Shown: piece after piece, positions 1 through 7,838 of the stretch
Layout of the letters: each line of letters begins with the position of its first letter
Numbering within the stretch: position 1 is the stretch's first letter
Assembly: GCA_021156165.1 (NCBI GenBank)
Contig: JAJNBM010000007.1
Location: forward strand, 1-39,465
DNA length: 39,465 nt
Reading direction: 5' to 3'
DNA from: Gammaproteobacteria bacterium
GTDB lineage: Bacteria; Pseudomonadota; Gammaproteobacteria; UBA1113
Made by a program: the position numbers and the translations under genes
The notes under the pieces: generated by a model
Told to the model about the DNA's origin: nothing
Databases searched by the model: none
The model's input: only the letters and a program-made list of their open reading frames with translations

Positions 1-105
1 AAAAAGGCTTTATGGCTGGAAAAAGGGCATGTTAAAGCATTTGGCCTAGTCGATGATGTTTTGAAAGCCTACGATGTCGCCAACCCTACCGCAACCGCTT
101 CTTAA
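1..105 (+). CDS. C-terminal end of a Wzt-like polysaccharide-export ABC ATPase (partial)
   Basis: Open from the first base and ending in TAA at 103-105, this frame gives the last 34 residues of a protein. The stretch LWLEKGHVKAFGLVDDVLKA matches the usual end of ABC ATPases that export O-antigen or teichoic-acid-type polysaccharides (Wzt/TagH/KpsT group), where a WL(D/E)KG strand is followed by G-x-V-x-(D/E)-V-L-x-x-Y. Walker and signature motifs would lie upstream of the window, so the family is inferred from the tail only. The protein would couple ATP hydrolysis to glycan export at the inner membrane. parB starts five bases after its stop codon, so the two may be co-transcribed. Confidence 0.6.
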   Translation, partial: KKALWLEKGHVKAFGLVDDVLKAYDVANPTATAS

Positions 106-110
106 CCCCC

Positions 111-902
111 ATGGCTAAAAAAGTAGAACTACAGCAATTACCCATCGAAGCTTTACAACGCGGTCGCTTTCAACCACGGCATCATTTTGACAGCGAAGCT
201 CTAGCGGAATTGGCTCAATCAATACGGCAAATGGGGGGCTTATTACAACCGATTGTCGTTAGACCACTAGCGCATAACCACTATGAAATCATTGCTGGCG
301 AGCGTCGGTGGCGCGCTTGTCAACTTGCCGAATTATCTACAGTCAGTTGTTTGGTGGGGGAATACAGCGATGAACAAGCCTTACAAGCGGCTATTGTTGA
401 AAACATTAATCGCAGCGATTTAAATATAATTGAAGAAGCCAAGGCCTATTTACGATTACAAGAAGAATTTATTTATACCCATGATGAGATCGGTGCTTTG
501 GTTGGAAAATCGCGCGCTGCCATTAGTAATTTATTGCGCTTATTAAAATTAGACAGCAGAATACAACAATATCTTATTGAGGGCAGTTTAAGTGAAGGTC
601 ATGGTAAGTTATTAGCAGGTTTACCTCTAGAGGAACAATATCCATTTGCACATCAGTGTGTGGAAAATGATTTAAGCGTGCGCCAACTAGAACGCTTGAT
701 TAAATCAGGCAAAAAAGAAAACCCTGCAGCCACCCGTAAAGATCCCAATATTGCCCAATTGGAAAATACCCTTGCCGAACAAGTAGGTTCTCCGGTCGCT
801 GTAGATTATGATGAAAACGGTCGAGGCGCCTTGCGCATTCAATTTCAAAATTTGGAAATTTTACAGGGTATTTTGCACCGCTTTGGGGTGAAGGAAAAGT
901 AA
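111..902 (+). CDS. parB: ParB/Spo0J-family chromosome partitioning protein
   Basis: A 263-residue protein with the ParB N-terminal nuclease-like/CTP-binding fold. It contains GERRWRA near residue 64 and the ENINRSDLNIIEEA box near residue 97, followed by a helix-turn-helix (DEIGALVGKSRAAISNLLRL, about 125-144) and a C-terminal dimerisation region. ParB binds parS sites near the origin, spreads as a CTP-dependent clamp and works with the ParA ATPase in segregation. The length is normal to slightly short. Unusually, no parA lies directly upstream; the neighbour is an ABC-ATPase gene that ends five bases before the ATG. No clear Shine-Dalgarno precedes the ATG (the bases are a C run), so translational coupling is likely. 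I saw no parS-like palindrome nearby. Confidence 0.9.
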   Translation: MAKKVELQQLPIEALQRGRFQPRHHFDSEALAELAQSIRQMGGLLQPIVVRPLAHNHYEIIAGERRWRACQLAELSTVSCLVGEYSDEQALQAAIVENINRSDLNIIEEAKAYLRLQEEFIYTHDEIGALVGKSRAAISNLLRLLKLDSRIQQYLIEGSLSEGHGKLLAGLPLEEQYPFAHQCVENDLSVRQLERLIKSGKKENPAATRKDPNIAQLENTLAEQVGSPVAVDYDENGRGALRIQFQNLEILQGILHRFGVKEK

Positions 903-1281
903 TAACTAATTTGCGTAAACTACGCGCGGAACCCGTCAAGTTTCCTTTTTAGAATCGATTATTCTAAAAAATTTACCCTCAAGTATATAAGGCTTATAAA
1001 ATAAAGCGGTGCTGATAAATAAAGTATTTTTACCCCTGGATGGACTCAGCCCTCACTTCGTTTCGGGCTTCGCCCTTCGGGCGCACTGCGTGCGTCAAAA
1101 ATGCTCGCCGCGCTTCGCGCTTTTCGCTCGCACTTTTTGCTTCGCACGACTCGCTGGCGCTCGTCGGCTCGCAATGACGGAACGCTAAAGAATCAACAGC
1201 AATGAGACCAAATGCTACTTCTTATTTAGCGCCCTTAGATACGGGACCCTCGCTGCAGGAGGATGACAATGCGCTAGATCC
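903..1281. other. Non-coding gap between parB and icmG (convergent)
   Basis: This 379-base gap separates two convergent genes. It holds an AT-rich part (903-1040) and the GC-rich repeat described separately (1043-1180). I see no convincing small gene and no classical terminator with a T-run. Confidence 0.6.
1043..1180. repeat. GC-rich patch of tandem small hairpins ending in GCTCGCAATGACGG
   Basis: About 138 bases, far richer in GC than the flanks and built of short self-complementary words: GGGC-TTCG-CCC, GCGC-TTC-GCGC and CGCA-CTG-CGTGCG. It ends with GGCTCGCAATGACGG. The word CAATGACGG recurs near 14132 and 19608. The composition and position between convergent genes suggest a REP-like or mobile palindromic element. 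No open reading frame is implied. Confidence 0.5.
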
Positions 1282-2292
1282 CTACTGCGCCACCATACCG
1301 TATTCAATCTGCATACCATTATTCAGCGTGACTATACCATTGATGGGATCAATGTTTTTAACAGTGCTATTGAGGGCATCTATGCGATCGCCTTGCGTGA
1401 CCGTGATAATACGGCCATTACTATCGCCAATCCATGCACGGCCTGGAATAATCGCTTGCACATAATACACCAAGGGTGTTTTACTTTCATTGGTAGCCGC
1501 ACTAGACTGCGGTGTCGCAGCCACAGGAGGCGCTGCCTTTGTAGACTGCGGTCTTTGCAAAGGCGGTGGAGAAGTTTGTGCCATTTGCTTTACTTGCGCT
1601 TGCAATTGCGCCACTGCTTTTTCTAAATTACTCGCACGCGCTGCGGTTGCTTCGCTTTGAGCCGTAACCTGCTGCAATTTAAGGGTCAGCGTTTGATTCT
1701 CTTGATTGAGTGTTTGTACTTGTAGTGGTAAGTTCGTTTCATCTGGCGCATTGGAGGGGGTCGCCCCTGTAACCGCATCAGGGGCAGTCGCTGTTGGGGT
1801 CTGCGCAGCGCTGCTGGGGGGCGACGTGCTGGTATCACCGTTCAACCAATCCCCGTTGGCTACATTGTCTAGCGCCGCATTAGCACTATTAGCTGTGGCA
1901 GCATCTGGCTGTGTAGGAACGGTGGTATCATTATTACTTGCGGGTGCTGTTGTGGTTGGTACGGGTTTGGCTTTAGCAGTAGGCTTCGGCGCTGTGGCGG
2001 AAGGAATAGCGCTGGCCGTGGGCGCTTTACCCCGTGGTATCATCAAATAGTAACCGGCGATAAGTAAAATAAAAATCCCTACTCCCATGAGTATGGTTTT
2101 AGTAGGTAGAGCTTTTTTGCTCGCTTCGGCAACAGGTCGTTCATTTTCCCATTTTTTATTGGGTACGTCTTCTATAACTTCTTCATCGCCTACAAATTCC
2201 TCTTCAGCAGCCGCATCGTGCTCGCCAAAATCAAAATTTTCGCTGTCATCGAAATGATACTCTTCTTCGTCGTGATGGTTTAGATCGCTCAT
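1282..2292 (-). CDS. icmG: Type IVB secretion core protein IcmG/DotF
   Basis: A 336-residue bitopic inner-membrane protein. It has an acidic cytoplasmic N-terminus (many D/E/H in the first 45 residues), one membrane segment (TILMGVGIFILLIAGYYLMI, about 66-85), a long Ala/Thr/Pro-rich linker and a coiled coil rich in Gln (about 185-240). The compact C-terminal domain contains VQAIIPGRAWIGDSNGRI, which is typical of IcmG/DotF. In Legionella this protein belongs to the Dot/Icm core transmembrane complex and links DotG/DotH to the inner membrane. The ATG lies nine bases after the icmE stop with AGGATG as ribosome-binding site, so it is the third gene of an icmK-icmE-icmG operon. It is longer than the Legionella protein (about 270 residues), mostly in the linker. 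icmC does not follow. Confidence 0.9.
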   Translation of the reverse strand: MSDLNHHDEEEYHFDDSENFDFGEHDAAAEEEFVGDEEVIEDVPNKKWENERPVAEASKKALPTKTILMGVGIFILLIAGYYLMIPRGKAPTASAIPSATAPKPTAKAKPVPTTTAPASNNDTTVPTQPDAATANSANAALDNVANGDWLNGDTSTSPPSSAAQTPTATAPDAVTGATPSNAPDETNLPLQVQTLNQENQTLTLKLQQVTAQSEATAARASNLEKAVAQLQAQVKQMAQTSPPPLQRPQSTKAAPPVAATPQSSAATNESKTPLVYYVQAIIPGRAWIGDSNGRIITVTQGDRIDALNSTVKNIDPINGIVTLNNGMQIEYGMVAQ

Positions 2293-2301
2293 GTCATCAT
2301 C

Positions 2302-3672
2302 CTATTGTGATTGCCCATTCTGTGTATTAGGCACAGCTTGGATTAATTGATTTTGGGCTTGCTCTATAGGCAACACATTGGTTGTACCCGCATTCTCTGC
2401 CGCTATTTGATCTTGCACGTTCTTGGTTGCAAGGGCTTGTACAATTCCAGTTGAGGGCGTGCCGGAATTGGCTGTTACATCCGTTAAAAATAAAATTCCT
2501 AAGCCTATGCCCGCATTCACGGTAATGGTGTTTTGACGATTAAATGTCTCTCCTAGTTGTTGCCCCCAATTCTGTCCTAGTGTTCCAAAACCCGACGCGA
2601 CCTCTCGTCGTGGATCGGCATCGGGATACGTGGTAAATGTGCCCCCATCCTCATTCTGCGTAACACTAGAACCCGCTTGCAAGGCGGCATTACCATAACC
2701 CTGCAAGAAAGACGAGGCAAATAAGGAGCCATAACGCATCAGATAATGGTGATCCACATCGCTGGCTAAAGCGGTACGTGCCGTATTAGGATCAATAGCA
2801 ACGGCTGAAATAGGAAGGCTTCGCTCTAAACCCGCAAAACTCATTATCGTAAAGCGCACTACTACGGCCTCAGCGCCATTGCTGCCCGGCAAATTTTTAG
2901 TATTACTTAACTCTCCCAATAGCTTTGCGCCCTTATAAGGTCCCAAGACTACAGTGGCCATAACAGGGCCGGGTTCATCGGAATTAATTTCTGTATTCAG
3001 CACTGCAAACTGGATGTCTCCCGCCTTAATTAACACGGGTGCGGCATTACCTTGGGTGGCTGAAGTAGCGCCTCCTGGTGTTGTACCTGCTGCCGCAAAT
3101 TGATCCTCGTTCGCGCCAACTTGATAAGATTGAGTAGGTGATTGCCCCCATGCTTGCAATAGCTGTTGCGCTTGTGTACGCATAGCAGCGCTTTTATCCG
3201 TTGTTGCTTGCTGTACTTGTACGGCGGTAGCCTGTTGAATTTGTTGATTTTGTGCCGCAACTTGCGCTTGTAATGCCGCAATCTGAGGATCCACTACAGT
3301 CTTATTAATATTAGGATCGGGCGCCCCCGTGTCAGGTACAGGCAACTGTGTTGGTGTGTCCGTATTATCCTGATAGGATAAAGTAGGAATAGCACTACCA
3401 CCCGTTTTTTCTGCGGTTTGAATACGCTGTTGATTCAGTTGCTGTTGCAATTGTGTATATTCAGGAGAAGTTTTATTTAACCCAGGAACCGTTTTTTGTG
3501 TAGGCGCGTTGGCTAAGCTAGCACTAGCCTCTACTTGTTGTCCGGGGGCTCTAGCCAAACGAATAATACCGATTAAAATAGCTAAACCTATTACCAGCAA
3601 GGTAACAATAATGATACTGCGTGTTCTGAAATTGGAAAACAATTGTGAAATATTATCTAAGCGGCTAGCCAT
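2302..3672 (-). CDS. icmE: Type IVB secretion channel protein IcmE/DotG, short form (VirB10-like)
   Basis: A 456-residue protein with a short cytoplasmic N-terminus, one membrane helix (SIIIVTLLVIGLAILIGIIR, about 19-38), a Gln/Ala-rich coiled-coil linker (about 120-180) and a C-terminal VirB10-like domain from about residue 215. Diagnostic stretches are VMATVVLGPYKGAKLLGEL and HHYLMRYGSLFASSFLQGYG, near-identical in character to the end of Legionella DotG. DotG spans both membranes and forms the central channel of the Dot/Icm machine. Legionella and Coxiella versions are about 1,000 residues because of a long pentapeptide-type repeat region, and that region is missing here. The start ATG overlaps the icmK stop by one base (TAATG), a translational coupling arrangement. 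Confidence 0.92.
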   Translation of the reverse strand: MASRLDNISQLFSNFRTRSIIIVTLLVIGLAILIGIIRLARAPGQQVEASASLANAPTQKTVPGLNKTSPEYTQLQQQLNQQRIQTAEKTGGSAIPTLSYQDNTDTPTQLPVPDTGAPDPNINKTVVDPQIAALQAQVAAQNQQIQQATAVQVQQATTDKSAAMRTQAQQLLQAWGQSPTQSYQVGANEDQFAAAGTTPGGATSATQGNAAPVLIKAGDIQFAVLNTEINSDEPGPVMATVVLGPYKGAKLLGELSNTKNLPGSNGAEAVVVRFTIMSFAGLERSLPISAVAIDPNTARTALASDVDHHYLMRYGSLFASSFLQGYGNAALQAGSSVTQNEDGGTFTTYPDADPRREVASGFGTLGQNWGQQLGETFNRQNTITVNAGIGLGILFLTDVTANSGTPSTGIVQALATKNVQDQIAAENAGTTNVLPIEQAQNQLIQAVPNTQNGQSQ

Positions 3673-4832
3673 TAAGACAACCCCTCTATTTTAACTGATA
3701 CAATTTGCCCATGCCGCATTAATAACACCAACGGCGCTGGCGGTAATTTATAAGCATTCATACCATCTGCGCTAGACATTTTAGCAACCCATGCAGGGGA
3801 TAACATGACATAAGCACTCCGTAAATAAAGCACATCACCTACAGTCCACACTTGGGCAAAGTCATTCTCAGTTTTTAATCGGCGGCCATTGAGCGGCGCG
3901 ATGCCATTTAAAACATTTAACAATTGATTATCTGCAGAGGCAGGCAGCTCATCGCCGATCGATGCCGTTGCTTGCGGCCCTTGACCTGGTACGCGCATAT
4001 CCACTCGATAATCCACCACACGTTGCCCCGGTACGAGCGTTAACATCACGGGTGTATTTAAATTTTTAAGATTCACTGCTAAATTACCGTAACTGTAATC
4101 TTGGCGCGCTTGTACCATGAGCGTATTGCCTTTTTTATCCCAGCTGATATTAAAGGCCGTGGGATCGCCTAAATCAAAGGCCTCTATAGGCCACGGCGCC
4201 CCCGTGCTGTCAATAAAAACCAACGAAGAAACAAATCCTTTAGACAAGCGAATCACAGGCGGCACCGCGCCCGGTGCGAGATCGATACTCAATGAAGTAG
4301 ACGTGGGAGCCGGTGGCGTTTTATAGGGCGCTGCCGCTTGTGCACGCTGTGTTTGATCCAACATATTACGCAACGCATTGATCTGATCGGGGCTCAACGG
4401 AAAAGCATCTTGCGACACAGAGCGAAACGCCCCCGCATTGGCTAGTGCCTCATTGTTGTCGCTAGGAACCCATGGATTGACTGGCGGCATAGCTGTCGTT
4501 GTGGGAGCCTCCGCGGGGGTAGTAGTATTATTTGCTGCTGATGCGCTGGTGTCCTGATTCTGAGATTGTCCTTTCATAAATTGCTCTAAGCTGGGTGTCT
4601 CATCATCGTCATTTGCTACTGTATTATCTGCGGGCGCATTAGCACTCGCCAACGGATTCTGGCCAGATGCAACTGGCTTATTTGTTTGTGCTGTATTCGC
4701 TTGTGCTTGTTGCTGTGCCTCAGAAACAAAACTACGCGCAGCGCCCAGCCCCAATAGATCGGCGCTGCTTTCTTCAGCGTAGATCCCCGGGCATAGAAGT
4801 AACAAGCTTAATCCTGCAAACAGTTTCCTCAA
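3672..4832 (-). CDS. icmK: Type IVB secretion outer-membrane core protein IcmK/DotH
   Basis: A 386-residue secreted protein with a signal peptide (KLFAGLSLLLLCPGIYA, likely cut before EES), a low-complexity Ala/Asn/Thr/Pro region to about residue 175, and a conserved C-terminal domain with PPVIRLSKGFVSSLVFIDST followed by GAPWPIEAFDLGDP. This domain is characteristic of DotH/IcmK and related VirB9/TraN-like proteins. With DotC and DotD it forms the outer-membrane ring through which DotG passes. It is the first gene of the icmK-icmE-icmG run; icmL, which precedes icmK in Legionella and Coxiella, is absent, and a divergent porin gene lies upstream instead. The operon promoter probably lies in 4833-5000, but no strong -35/-10 pair was found. 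Confidence 0.92.
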   Translation of the reverse strand: MRKLFAGLSLLLLCPGIYAEESSADLLGLGAARSFVSEAQQQAQANTAQTNKPVASGQNPLASANAPADNTVANDDDETPSLEQFMKGQSQNQDTSASAANNTTTPAEAPTTTAMPPVNPWVPSDNNEALANAGAFRSVSQDAFPLSPDQINALRNMLDQTQRAQAAAPYKTPPAPTSTSLSIDLAPGAVPPVIRLSKGFVSSLVFIDSTGAPWPIEAFDLGDPTAFNISWDKKGNTLMVQARQDYSYGNLAVNLKNLNTPVMLTLVPGQRVVDYRVDMRVPGQGPQATASIGDELPASADNQLLNVLNGIAPLNGRRLKTENDFAQVWTVGDVLYLRSAYVMLSPAWVAKMSSADGMNAYKLPPAPLVLLMRHGQIVSVKIEGLS

Positions 4833-5176
4833 TCGAGTGTTCCTTAAATGTACAAATCTGAACCCAGGTGGTTATGCGTACACATACTCGTAACTAAACC
4901 ACTAGCTGTAGGTTATAGACCAGGGTCAAACCACTATATCATTGATATGGATTATAATATCATTTAGATGTAAAACATAGACCCAGGGGCATCCCTAACG
5001 GAGTTATCGTATCCAAATTGCAAAAAATTTGTGGTTTCAAGGATAAAACAATTGCAAGCAGTATCAAAAGGGTACAGCTTTATAAGCGATGCGCTTAGAT
5101 GGATGTTTATTACATACGGCTTAATATATAATTAGTTGAAAAATAAGAAATATTTCCTTTAGGAAAATTAAGGAAG

Positions 5177-5206
5177 CCGACCGCTACGTAGGCGGTCGGT
5201 TCTTTT
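5177..5206 (+). terminator. Rho-independent terminator-like hairpin
   Basis: CCGACCGC (5177-5184), a seven-base loop, and GCGGTCGG (5192-5199) form a perfect 8-bp GC-rich stem, followed by TTCTTTT. The T-run is on the plus strand, but no plus-strand gene ends upstream, so it may end a small RNA. Confidence 0.6.
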
Positions 5207-5392
5207 ACCTCCGCTAATCCCATTAGCTACTCTAAGCTTAGCAAATGAATCTTAAGGAAATATGAGGGATTGTGAAAAAAATGAGAAATTTCTTAAAATA
5301 ATGTGCTAGCGTTGGTATGGCTAGAAACAATTTAAATTAGCCCGTAGCGATAAACACCCATAGAAGAATAAGCAGAATCTCTTTAAAAATCC

Positions 5393-5421
5393 TTGACATC
5401 ACCACCCAATACCAGTTAAAA
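5393..5421 (+). promoter_or_regulatory. Possible sigma-70 promoter for the porin gene
   Basis: TTGACA at 5393-5398 is a perfect -35; 17 bases later TTAAAA (5416-5421) is a weak -10. It would leave a leader of about 80 bases before the ATG at 5510. GGGAG at 5500-5504 is the ribosome-binding site. Confidence 0.4.
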
Positions 5422-5509
5422 GTACATTTTTTCAAATGAAAACACGGTAAATTCCCCACTTTGGAAATGTTCGTGTACTTAAAAAGTCTATATTTTATAG
5501 GGAGCTAGA

Positions 5510-6523
5510 ATGATAAAACGTATTAACCTAATAGCTTTGATAAGTGTTTCACTTTCCTACATAGCGCTTGCAGATAATTCCACTCCTCCAGAAAAGCAAA
5601 AACCATGTCATTTTCTTTGCACACAAAATACCATTAGCGGTTTTTATGTAGGGGTAACCGGTATTTATGCTAAACCCAGTGAAAGCGGCAATGGTGTAGC
5701 TGGCCATAGTTTGCAATATACGGCACCCAACGGACAGACTACATCAGAAAACCACCCCTATACTCCTTCTAATAGTGGTGGCATCGGAGCAAAACTGGGG
5801 TATGATTTCGGCGCCTCCGCAAATAGCATTGAATTTGACTATTTGCACTTTACCAATTCAACCAGTGATGTAAGCGGCTCTGAGGGTGATCCCGCCTCAT
5901 TTGGCAGTATTTTTTTCCCTGACCTAATCGTTCCCGATCCCGCTAGCCTCGGTATTAATGTTCATTCAAAACTTTCCTATAACCTGAATCAATATGATTT
6001 ATGGCTAGCGCATACTTTTAGTTCATCCGTACCTAACTTTAGTTTCAAACCTGCTATTGGCGTACGTTATGCTACCTTGAGCCATAACTTAACTTTTGAT
6101 ACCCCCGGCGCTGTAAAAAGTAATTTTCAAGGCCTGGGTCCGGAAATTGGTTTTGATGCGCATTACACATTGGGTTATGGCTTTGGCATTATTGGCCACT
6201 TTGATGATGCGATTCTTGCCAGTCGTGTAGATGGCTCTTCTTATATATCAAACCCACCATATGGCATCAACGCCGCATTTGATTCCCCAGATAATAATCG
6301 TGTCAGCAATGCTATTACCGGTAGACTAGGAGCTGATTATAAATATGTCTTTAGCAACGGCAGCAGCTTAGCATTAGAAGGAGGTTACCAAGCCATGAAC
6401 TATGCCGATGCCTTTGATATTATCCAAGGAAACGCTATCGCAGCAGAGCAACGCATTGTAGGGATCAGCAGTAATGACTTCTCATTGAGAGGACCTTATT
6501 TGTCGCTCACCTATCACGCTTAA
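5510..6523 (+). CDS. Legionella-type major outer membrane protein (MOMP) family porin
   Basis: A 337-residue exported beta-barrel protein. A signal peptide (about 1-21, ending SYIALA) is followed by a Cys pair (CHFLC, about 33-37) and alternating beta-strand segments such as GFYVGVTGIYAKP, GGIGAKLGYDFG and FKPAIGVRYATL. Aromatic and polar patterns, and the repeated G-x-D-x-x-Y style strands, fit the Legionella_OMP/MOMP family found in Legionellales. The protein would sit in the outer membrane and act as a porin or adhesin; the Legionella member is disulfide-linked and abundant, which agrees with the Cys residues. It is a single gene with a good GGGAG ribosome-binding site, divergent from icmK. 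The family assignment is confident; the permeability role is inferred. Confidence 0.8.
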   Translation: MIKRINLIALISVSLSYIALADNSTPPEKQKPCHFLCTQNTISGFYVGVTGIYAKPSESGNGVAGHSLQYTAPNGQTTSENHPYTPSNSGGIGAKLGYDFGASANSIEFDYLHFTNSTSDVSGSEGDPASFGSIFFPDLIVPDPASLGINVHSKLSYNLNQYDLWLAHTFSSSVPNFSFKPAIGVRYATLSHNLTFDTPGAVKSNFQGLGPEIGFDAHYTLGYGFGIIGHFDDAILASRVDGSSYISNPPYGINAAFDSPDNNRVSNAITGRLGADYKYVFSNGSSLALEGGYQAMNYADAFDIIQGNAIAAEQRIVGISSNDFSLRGPYLSLTYHA

Positions 6524-6596
6524 TGTTTTGTTTATAAGCTAGGGCTAATATGGATGGCACAACCATGAGCCTTTTTCCTCAAGAGAAGCTGAGCAG

Positions 6597-7223
6597 TTAC
6601 CACTCAATAGCCATTAACACTAATGAAAGCACGGCTATCAAAAAGAATATGGCGCTGGGAATGTATTGCATAAATTGGCTGGTTTTTGTGGGGATAGACT
6701 GGGCGAATTTATATTTCAAACGGTGACTAAAAATTGCCGCCGATGAATTAGCCAGGAAACCACACAAATTAAAAGCCAAACCCAGTATAAAAAACATTTT
6801 TATATTTTTGTGATCGGTGGGCACAAATTGAGGCAATAGTGTAATAAAAAATAATAAGATCTTAGGATTGGTAATATTTACCGTAATCCCCGTCAATACG
6901 GTACTGGACTTACTTTTAATAGCTTTTTTTGCCGTTAACACTTTTTCCTGGGGTAATGCTTTATAAGCAAGGTACAATAAATACAAAGCACCCGCTATTC
7001 TTAAGCCAGAATAGATCACGGGAGAAGCTAGAATTAACGTTGCAAGGCCTAATGCTGTTATCAGAACGTACATAAAAGTCCCGAGCTCTACACCCATCGC
7101 AGCTAATATGCCTGCACGTTTGCCATGATCCATGGAAGTATTGATACAATACATCATCGCCGGACCTGGCGTTAAAGCCATGGTTAAAGAGACTAGGATA
7201 AAATAGAATAGATAATTAGCCAT
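6597..7223 (-). CDS. LysE/RhtB-family amino-acid exporter
   Basis: A 208-residue integral inner-membrane protein with about six hydrophobic segments. The N-terminal signature TPGPAMMYCI (about 19-28) is the conserved PGP motif of LysE/RhtB/LeuE exporters, and the second conserved stretch GALYLLYLAYKAL lies near residue 77. It would export an amino acid or homoserine-like compound using the proton gradient; the substrate cannot be read from sequence. The length is standard (about 205). It stands alone, convergent with the porin gene, and its upstream region carries the TTGAGTAA array at 7303-7388, which probably controls it. Confidence 0.85.
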   Translation of the reverse strand: MANYLFYFILVSLTMALTPGPAMMYCINTSMDHGKRAGILAAMGVELGTFMYVLITALGLATLILASPVIYSGLRIAGALYLLYLAYKALPQEKVLTAKKAIKSKSSTVLTGITVNITNPKILLFFITLLPQFVPTDHKNIKMFFILGLAFNLCGFLANSSAAIFSHRLKYKFAQSIPTKTSQFMQYIPSAIFFLIAVLSLVLMAIEW

Positions 7224-7302
7224 TTTTAAACTCTTTTTTACATGAATAAATCTTCAATCACTGTGGTAAAGAAAGTTGCTAACGGTAGGAAGGTTCCGCA
7301 CA

Positions 7303-7388
7303 TTACTCAATACATTAAGTAATTTTACTCAACGTATTGAGTAATTTCAAGAGGCTTATTGAGTAATTTTACTCAATGTGGTGAGTAA
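7303..7388. promoter_or_regulatory. Cluster of seven TTGAGTAA/TTACTCAA sites, probable operator array
   Basis: Exact copies: TTACTCAA at 7303-7310, 7325-7332 and 7369-7376; TTGAGTAA at 7337-7344 and 7359-7366. One-mismatch copies: TTAAGTAA at 7315-7322 and GTGAGTAA at 7381-7388. They are arranged as inverted pairs with start-to-start spacing of 10 or 12 bases. The array ends about 80 bases upstream of the LysE-exporter start. Confidence 0.6.
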
Positions 7389-7793
7389 ATAAAAAAATTA
7401 GGGACGAATTATAAAAAACCAATTACTTAAGTAGCTGGAAATACCCCAAATACCTATGGCTGTGGAAGGTCGGTGATAAAATCTATCTAAAACTGAATAA
7501 AAGAGTCAAGATATTTCACCCCAAATTAGAAGCTCAAACAACTTGCTCTAATTAAAAAGGCAAAAATTTTTACGTATTGATTTTAGTCAAGGATCCTAAA
7601 ATTAATAACATTTAAAATTATAGTTAAGGTGACAAACAGAGGTGTATATGAACCCATACATATTACAAGTAATATGTCACAGAATTGCTTGATATGCAAG
7701 GTCGATAGATAGCTTGTCTAGCTACGTTGAAAAGCATGAAAGTTTTTCATACCTTGTCGAACTGAAGGGTTGAGCCTGCAAGATGCACTATCG

Positions 7794-7822
7794 TTTACGC
7801 TTATTTTTAAAATAAGCATTAT
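7794..7822 (+). promoter_or_regulatory. Promoter with a 9-bp palindrome in the spacer
   Basis: TTTACG (7794-7799), 17 bases, then CATTAT (7817-7822). The spacer is a perfect inverted repeat: GCTTATTTT (7799-7807), T, AAAATAAGC (7809-7817). A repressor bound here would block the operon starting at 7839. Confidence 0.45.
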
Positions 7823-7838
7823 ATAAGGCAAGCAGATT

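Larger units (their letters stand above)
4833..5509. other. Intergenic region between icmK and the porin gene
   Basis: This 677-base divergent region has no gene I can support. It should hold the icmK operon promoter (minus strand) and the porin promoter (plus strand, see 5393). It also contains an orphan intrinsic-terminator hairpin at 5177-5206 that serves no visible gene, which leaves room for a small RNA in about 4980-5206. Confidence 0.5.
7224..7838. other. Intergenic region between the LysE exporter and the host-attachment gene
   Basis: A 615-base divergent region. It holds the TTGAGTAA array (7303-7388), nothing recognisable in 7390-7780, and a promoter with an internal palindrome just before the plus-strand operon (7794-7822). 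No small gene or tRNA was found. Confidence 0.5.

Noticed and set aside
1043..1180. rRNA or tRNA gene fragment because of high GC
   Set aside because: The sequence is made of short hairpin words without tRNA T-loop or rRNA consensus.
1706..2050. Plus-strand open frame of 114 codons inside icmG
   Set aside because: It is antisense to the low-complexity Ala/Thr linker of icmG, whose minus-strand frame has clear family motifs; no ribosome-binding site.
5120..5128. CTTAATATA resembling a PmrA-box half-site upstream of icmK
   Set aside because: Only one half-site is present, with no properly spaced second copy, and it lies about 290 bases from the icmK start.
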